A stretch of 64,000 nt of DNA from Plazaster borealis (taxonomy: Eukaryota; Echinodermata; Asteroidea; Forcipulatida; Labidiasteridae), in the NCBI GenBank assembly GCA_021014325.1, contig CM037463.1, forward strand, positions 22,452,026 through 22,516,025, read 5' to 3'. Position numbers and translations under genes: made by a program. Positions 42,101-51,100 of the stretch are shown here, piece by piece. Below the pieces are notes generated by a model, which saw only the letters and a list, made by a program, of their open reading frames with translations, was not told the DNA's origin and ran no database searches. Each line of letters starts with the position of its first letter. The stretch's first letter is position 1.

Positions 42101-45100
42101 CTAGATGGCAGCAGACCACATAATTCGTTTTTTGGGGAAGTGAGCGCATGCTCAGAATTACGCAGATTATGTCTGCTGCCACCTAGCGTCCCCAAGTCAC
42201 CTATTTTGGAACGCTGGGTGGCAGCAGACTAACCGGGTAAAAGTTGTCATTGTTTGCTTAGTTCAGAGCATGCGCACGATTCCGAGAACAATGCATTTCC
42301 CTGCAAGGTCTGCTGCCACATAGTGTCCCCAAAGTCTCTCATTTTAATGAGTGCATTGTTTGAGTGAGACTTGAAGCTATGTGATGTGATAATAGTAAAA
42401 GTAAGGTTGGTCCTAAAACCCATAAACTGTCTCGAGTACTGAGTAGTATTGGATCTCAGAAAGAGCTGGTTATTTTGCTCTATCAACTGTTAGTAGCTTT
42501 TCAACGCCAGGCTATGTCCCTCCAGCCTCGCTTTGTTCACGATATCCATACCACAAGAAGTCTCGATCTCTTTTTAACAAAGCTTGTCACGGCTGCTTGG
42601 TGTAACCATGTGGCGTATATACCTTGAAGGTCTAATGTAAAATGCATGGCATATGGTGGGGTTGAATTTCCCCCGTACAGTAACCGCTTCGGGCGGGAAA
42701 ATCTGCTCCTCAAATGCCAATGGAGGTTGCAAAAGGTCGTCCATGTGTATAGCTTGGTATTTAGAGAACCTTCTATAGCCACAACGGCTGTTTCGTGAAT
42801 AAGTTTCAGGATTACCTTGATGTCCGCGATGAAACACTGAACAGTTCAGAAATTACAACTTGACACGAGGTGGTCACATAAAAAACCGTATAACAATAAA
42901 AAACATCTCCACATTTTGTTGATGAGAAGTTGGCAAGTTTCAGAGACTGAGAAGGTGAAAGGCCTTCTCTTTCGACGATCCTGATGAAACGGTAGTGTTG
43001 TCGCCTCCAATGTGATACAAAACGCTGACGCATGTTTAAAGGGGTCACTTTCTGTTCATGCAGAAAAAAATCGTGGCACTAAAAGCTAAGCACACAACGA
43101 TACGCCTGAATTGACAACAAAGCAAACTTGTCTTTCACGGTTGATTTATTTCAGCGGAATTATTGACAGTGTTCCAACTTAGTATAGCTAACTGACTCAA
43201 CCATCACACACCCGGTCAACAAATCACCCCTCTCCAAAACACCCCTCAAAGAATCATCACCAATTTGAACCGAACCCAACTTCATTTCAACCAACACACA
43301 CGCACGAAACAGTCGTTGACATCTTATACGACCTGATTTCTGTCCTTCTGTACCTTGCACTTAATGGCTGTTCGCCCACGGAGCTCTCTCAAAAAAAAAA
43401 CCGGCCTACTAACGGGGAGCCCGTAGCCCGGAAGGAAAGGAGTGCGTGAGAAGGATGAAAACGAAATGCCAGGATTGAGGCATGAACATACGGACAGTAT
43501 TCTCTTGAAGAAAAAAATCGGGAACAAAAATAAAGTTACCGCAATTAATTTACCAAGAATTGGGCAAAAGTAAAACACATCTTTTAAGAACCAGCAAAAA
43601 TGTGTTGTACGATAATAACATTTCTTTCAAAGGCCATGAACACGTTGTGGTAATTGTCAACGACCAGTGTTCTCACTTGGTGTATCCCAACATATGCATA
43701 AAATAACAAGCCTGTGAAATTTGGCCTCAATTGGTCATCGAAGTTGCAAGAAAATGATGAAAGAAAAAACAACCTTGTTGTACAAATTTGTGTGCTTTCA
43801 GATAGGAATAAAAGGCTTCTTGCAAGAAGTCTTTTATTATTTTAGTGGGAAATTATCTCTTTCTCAAAAACTACGTTACTTCAGAGGGAGTCGTTTCTCA
43901 CAATGTTTTATACTATCAACAGCTCTCTGTTGCTCGTTACCAAGCCAGTTTTTATGCAATATCTATTTTGAGTAATTACCAAACGTGTACAGTGCCTTTA
44001 TTTCTGTTTGGCTCAGAAGTGACAATCCCTCCATGCCTCCCTAGTCTCCATTACGTCAAAGTTCCTTCCCAATAACATCACTATTCCTAATAATCATGTT
44101 ACAAAAAGTTAGTGACGACATCGCACCGGTCAAAATTCATGAGGTCGACTAGAACAAAATTAATTATACCTTTTTTGTTCAAACCTGAACACACACACAA
44201 AATTACAACAATCAAAAGCCATATTTATACTCGCAGCTTGAGATACAATTGCTCCTCAAATTGCTTGAGATAAAGACAAAATCAATATCTTCCATTTTTT
44301 CTGACGATACCCTTCAAATGTTTTCAGAGAGAAACAAAATTGTCCAGCAAGTCACGCGCCCACGCATCGAACCGATCAGCTTGCTGGATAATAAGCACAC
44401 AACTATTTCATACTTACTGATCGAGCGAAAACGTCAAGGATAACTGTTCATGCGCAATGCGTGCCAGAGTCTTTTATTTATAGCCAGAAATCGATGGCCG
44501 TTTTAACCAACCGTAGATTTTATGCAAAATCCAGTTCCGTCCGGATTACCTCGCCGTGGTTGTACATGGTTGCAAGAGTTACGGGTTTTTTTACGGATTG
44601 CAAAATTGTCCTCAAAATTGATTGCAAAAATAATCCAGTGTGCATCTCCAGATGTGGCTTAATAATTTAAATGAATTATTACAATTATTAAGTTCAAGCA
44701 GTTCATTCTGTTCCTATTGCGTTCTGTATTCCTCCATCTATGTCGTGACCTATGAGCTTTAAGAACTCTCTTTGCTGACAACACAATGTATCTTTTCATT
44801 CCCGTGTATTCTCAACACGGGATTTTTGTTTCTTCTTTGGCTGTTGCCGAGAGCTAGTGACACATGAACTCAAATTGTGGATTGTTGGATCTAATTGTGT
44901 TTACGTCCTCTATCGGCTGTGATTAAGAAGTGCCACGGGCTAAAATATTAATGCGCAGTGAATACGAATTCGTGGTTCTTGCTGCGTGCGTGGATGAAAC
45001 CGGTGTGTCTGATCGTATTAATTGCATGCAGGAAGGTTAAAGGCACTGTACACGTTTGGTAATTACTCAAAATTGATATTAGCATAAAAACTGACTTGGT

Positions 45101-48100
45101 AACGAGCAACAGAGAGCTGTTGATAGTATAAAACATTGTGAGAAACGACTCCCTCTGAAGTAACGTAAGTTTTTGAGAAAGGGGTAATTTCTCACTAAAA
45201 TAATAAAAACTTCTTGCAAGAAGCCTTTTATTCCTATCTGAAAGCACACAAATTTGTACAACAAGGGTGTTTTTTCTTTCATCATTTTCTTGCAACTTCG
45301 ATGACCAATTGAGCCCAAATTTTCACAGGCTTGTTATTGTATGCATATGTTGGGATACACCAAGTGAGAACACTAGTCTTTGACAATTTCCAAACGTGTT
45401 CAGTGCCTTTAAAGGAAACAATGTTGTATATATGCACAAACGGTCTCCCAGTCGACTATGCAACACTGATTTCTCCTGCACGAACATTTGTTGTCTTTGG
45501 AAGTTTACAAAAATCAAGGAACATTAACACCACATAACTTAATTGCGTATAAATATATCTTACACGAAGTATTTACTATAAAGACCTTTTTAGAATAAGT
45601 TCAATTTGATGCTCTTTGTGGCAGGATTAGAGAGAGGCTCGTGTTAGAACCAAAATTATGTCCAAAAAATATTACAATTAGGAATAAACACGACTTTAAA
45701 CAGTAACTAACAATTACGTTTTTATATTGAAGCTAATTGGAACAGTTTTACTGACAAATTATAAAATTAGAAATCAAAGGAATTGGTTATCCCCCCGTAT
45801 GTTTCGTGAAAGGATATATCTGACGGTTTACTCTACTGACGATTTCACTTCTCGTTTTTGTTAATAAATGCAAAAATAAATATTCCGGGATGTTCCCCTT
45901 TTCAGATTTATCTGAAAACAAAATGGTTTTCACTCCCTCACATTACGAGAAATTAGTACATTTTAATGACATTCAAAAAACACATGTTTTCTCAGAGACC
46001 TACCTACTTTAATAAAATGTTCATGACAACTGTATGATGCTATCTCAAAAACCAAACGAATCTCCACTCTTCAAAACACCAATGTTTCACCCCTGTTAAT
46101 GAAATTTCCCGTCACTTAAAAAAACATGCCATGGCTTCAAAAATTTCAAAAATGAAGGCACATAATGGAAAAAGTAGACGACTGGGGAACAAAAAAAAAT
46201 GGTATGTGAATCTCTCGACGGCAGCCTGCATCCTTGAGTGTGAGCGTCCATTATTCATCCAAATCGATTATCTGCCAGCTCTCTCCTCTAGTAATGATAT
46301 AAAGTAAACTCGGAGTAATTTGCCCAAGTTTAACTCTTGGGAATAGGTTACTGAGGGCCGCTGTCAGAACATGCTGACATATTATTTTAGTATTTTCATT
46401 GTCTTAACCACATCATACACACTGGTCAGCTCATATGCCATGAAGCTGGACCATGCCACACGTCATAGAGGGGGTGTCAATCAACAGGGGACAGTGATTT
46501 GGTTAGAAAGGGGTAGGACAAAACTCTGTCAGCATTAAAATTGGCATGCCAATTGTCAGTGGTAGATGAAACCAATTATTAAAGGCACTGAACACGTTTG
46601 GTAATTGTCAAAGACCAGTGTTCTCACTTAGTGTATCCCAACGTATACATAAAATAACAAGCCTGTGAAAATTTGGGCTCAATTGGTTATCGAAGTTGCA
46701 AGAAAATATTGAAAGAAAAACACCCCTTGTTGTACAAGTTTGTGTGCTTTCAGATAGGAATAAAAGGCTTTTTGCAAGAAGTCTTATTATTATTTTAGTG
46801 AGAAATTACCTCTTTCTCAAAAACTACGAGGGAGTCGTTTCTCACAATGTTTTATACTATCAACAGTTCTCCGTTGCTCGTTACCTAGTCAGTTTTTATG
46901 TTAATATATATTTTGAGTAATTACCAAACGTGTACAGTGCCTTTAAAAGCAAACAAATAGCTTGAAAGTAACGTTCACTACAAAAACAAGGTGTCTTTTA
47001 CGTGCACTACCAATCCTACTACACGGTAACCTACGGCTTATTGTCCCATCCGAAGAAAAATGGCAATTATGGTGAATTATCTTACTCAAGGACACAAGTG
47101 TCAAGACCACGACTCGAACCCACACTCTGCTGATCAGAAACACCAGAGCTTGAGTCCGGCGTGCTCTTAACCGCTCGGCTAAGACATGCCACAGAGCATA
47201 AAAACGTCATGCAAAGAGGCATCATGGCACACACTTTCAAAAACTGAAATTATGAAATCTTATTCTTCGTAAGATGATGAAGGCATACTGATCGAAACGT
47301 CAAGTTGTAATAAGCACCGGTTCTTGTCAAAGCCACCGTAACTCATCAGAGAGTTTAATATGCCTATGGCATTATCGCAACCCAAATTTGTTTCCCCGCC
47401 ATGCAATTTCTAAAAGCCCATTGGAATGATAAAGTATTTATTCTGGTGTAATAACTTACTTTGTAAAACAGGGTCAAACGATTGTGTGACATCATTATCA
47501 AAATGTTAACACAGCGAGCTTTTGCGATGTCGACCTGTTATCATCCACTATACGTGCAAACTAATTTTACAGCGAACAGCCGCGTTTTCCATTCACGCGC
47601 ATCGTCATCTATGGATGCTCGTTTTTTATAATTCTACTCGTATGGCATATCCGAATCACCATGGTAATTGGGGTTTCGGTTCTGAAGCGAACGGTTTCCA
47701 GCTCTCTACGATGGCGTCACATTGTCGAGAAGATGAAGTCGGTAAATGGCACGGAGGGTGGAGAGTCCAGTAAGAATAGACTTTAGAAAAAATTAAAAAT
47801 AAATATAAAATAATGGCACTACACGGACACTTAATGTTTAAACGTTTTTTGACATGACTAACAAAACGAGAGACGCGAGTGGTAAGCAAATATAATAACC
47901 TCGGAGACATTTCGCCACGTCCCTTTTCTGCCGTCAGGGGAGATAGCTTAAATTTTGATTTGACTGCAGTCATATTGAGGGGGAAAAAAGATGTTCCAAA
48001 CTGGCGCTAATGGCAGTTGCTAATATTGTGAACTAAAAAGGGAAGTAATGAGAAATGCTTCTTGTGGCAGACTGGAAGTGAACGGACGTTATTAAACTGT

Positions 48101-51100
48101 TGCATTCGATAAGTCCTTGAATAAATCAAACATCAGTGGGAGTTTGTTATACTTATTACGATGTACAAACTTCTGGTGATCGGGCTAATTTAGTCTTGTG
48201 TGTGATAAAAAGAAAACCCCAGCAAAACGAAACAGGAAACTCAAAAGCATGGGCGTAAGGGGGGACTCTTTAGTTAAAGGCACTGGACACGTTTAGTAAT
48301 TATCAAAGACCAGTGTTCTTACTTGGTGTATCCTAACATATGCATAAAATAACAAACCTGTGAAAATTTGGGCTCAATTGGTCATCGAAGTTGCAAGAAA
48401 ATAATGAAAGAAAAAACACCCTTGTTGCACAAATTTGTGTGCTTTCAGATGCCTGAAAAGGGCTTCAGGCCTAAAGTCTTTTTCAGATTCAAGTTAGTGA
48501 GAAATGACCTCTTTTTAAAAACTACGTTACTTCAGAGGGAGTCGTTTCTCACAATGTTTTATGCTATCAGCAGCTTTCCGTTGCTTTTTACCAAGTAAGT
48601 TTTTATGTTAGTATATATTTTGAGTAATTACCAAATGTGTACAGTGCCTTGTAAGGGGAAAAGGGGTTGATAAAAGCACAAGTACCAATTTCTAATACCG
48701 GGTATAAACATCTGTTGTTTTGCTCTCTCTGTCTATTTTTTCTTCTTGCTGTGCCCGAATTTTTACCACTGTTTTGCCCGAATTTGACAGGGCAGTTGCC
48801 TCCTGCCCCCTGGGAATGACGGCTCTTGTTTTAGACAGTTTTCTCGAATTTGATACACTATCTGGTAAAGTATAATTAAAGTAACCTGTTTTTAAAGAAA
48901 TATCTATCCACCCAAATTGACGTTATTGTTGCATTGGTGACAATGATGTTATTGTTCTCTTGTTAGTGCTATTGTTGACGTCGTTGTTGGTGGTAGTAGT
49001 GTTAATTAAAGTTGTTGTAATGAGCGTTGACTTTTTTAGGGGGAGGGGTGTCATTTGTGTTTGTTTCGTTTTTAGTGATGCTCTTGTGTTTTTTTTTTTT
49101 AAAGTTATGATGTCTTATGGAGCGGATTGGTTTGTGTTGTTGATGCTCTACCGTTTGGACTTTTCCAAACCTAGGCTTAGGCTCCGGCTCCGGCTCCGGC
49201 TCCGGGTTCCGCACACCGTGCAATATGTACAGTGCTCCGAACTTGATGACAGAGCCCAAGCCGGAGCCGGAGCCCAAGCCGAGATTTGGAAAAGGTCAGA
49301 GTTCAGGAGATTTGGTGTCACTCCTGTTGTAGTTGGCGAGTGCGCGCTGTCACATGAACGGTAGGGATACCAACTTCGGTTGCTGCCGTTTTTGCAGTCT
49401 GTTTTAGTGTCACTTGTGGTCGGTGATGTCGCAGTCGTTGGGCGGGTGGGGTGTGTACTTCTATTATGCTGTTGGTTTGTTGATTTTGTGACACAGTGTG
49501 ATTGTTGGTGTAGTCGCTGTCGTGTAAATTGCACGAGCAGGACCTTCTAACAGTGGCGGTAGGACTGTGTTGTGTTCGAATTGCCGACATCCTTGTTGTT
49601 ATTATTATTATATATTTCTGGTTATGAAACCAAGGATACCTCACAAGTGAACTTAATCGCTGTAGCTCGCAAGCCTGAGGAAACCTGTAAACAAGGGTGC
49701 TTGCAATGTGAACCAGAAACACCGGGGTTAAACCCCTACTCTTCCACGATAAGTGTTCTGGGTTCTTTTACGTGCACTACCAATCCTAGTACACGGGACC
49801 TACGGCTTAATGTCCCATCCGAAGGACAAAGCAAAGTATCTTGCTCAAGGATACAAGTATCATGACTGGGACTCGAACCCACACTCTGCTGATCAGAAAC
49901 ACCAGAGCTTGAGTCCGGTGCTCTTAACCACTCGGCCGCGATGTTTCGCTTTTGGAATAGAGTCGGAGAACATTGGTAGTCGGCATCATGTGGGCAAACT
50001 GGCTACCATGATTATAGTGCCACCTGTGGGAAAATGGAAAAGTAGTCTCTTTTGCGCTCGATAATTAAACACGCACTCAAAGTACAGGCTGAAAATCAGT
50101 ATCTCGACGCAAAATGCTTGGCCACGAAAAATTAAAAAGACGTACAAGAACGGGGTGCTCGGCATTCTGATTTATATTAATTTGTCTTTAAAATCTTTGT
50201 GATTTTCTTTAAAATGATCACAATAACTCGTCCGACGGTCATGCAAAATGTTTTTCAAAATAACTCAAAACGCAGCATTTTAGATAAATACTGTGTGGCC
50301 TACACGGCGCACTTCCAATAAACGACTCTGCACACCCAGAGCTGTGTATTGAGAGAGTTGCGACATGGAGGGACCAGCTTTCTCCGGTCACGTGGTTGCT
50401 GGACGCCATTTTGTTCCAAATGCAGCACAACCCAATGGGCAGACTAGTCTGGCACCCTGTATTCGCCAATGCATTTTTTTGAGACAAAATGGCTTCTAAT
50501 CGCAAGTTGTCGCAACTCTCTCAATATACGGCTCTGTGCACACCGATTGTGAGACGCCCTCATTCGTTAACTAAATCACTTGTGTAGGTGGGGTTTACAC
50601 CATTTCCCGCTGTAATTATTCTTTTACCTTGTGTATCAACTTTGCTGTGATTGGTTGAATATTTTCGTCGGACAGGATAAAACAGTGAAAACATCAAAAC
50701 TGTTGTCCAATCAAATGCGATGTAACTTCACACCACGGTATGGTTCAATGTATTACAATTTGACCTGTGTATACCACCCGCGCGCGCACGCACATAGTGT
50801 TAATGCACTGTGCATTAATAAACACAGCGCTTTGATTTATTGAGACTTTTCGTATTAAACTTTTCCATATAGTCAACAAATTGGATTCCACCCCCCTCCC
50901 AAAGAAAACGCATTGCCACGCCCCTGTGCTGGAGACAAAGAACATATCCTATAGGCCCAGTGTCATAGAGCTGCTTAACGGCAAGCAAATTTTCGTGCTA
51001 AATAGCAGAACAAAATTACTTAAGCGTAAGCGTATGATATCACATGTTAGCATGAAAATTAGGAGTGGGGGTAGGCTTATAATTATAACCAAAAGTGAAA

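Noticed and set aside
42537..43048. Overlapping minus-strand frames with donor-like GGTAT/GGTAAT sites
   Set aside because: Two frames are open over the same bases with no known motif, no phase link to the acidic-protein gene, and foldback MITEs just downstream.
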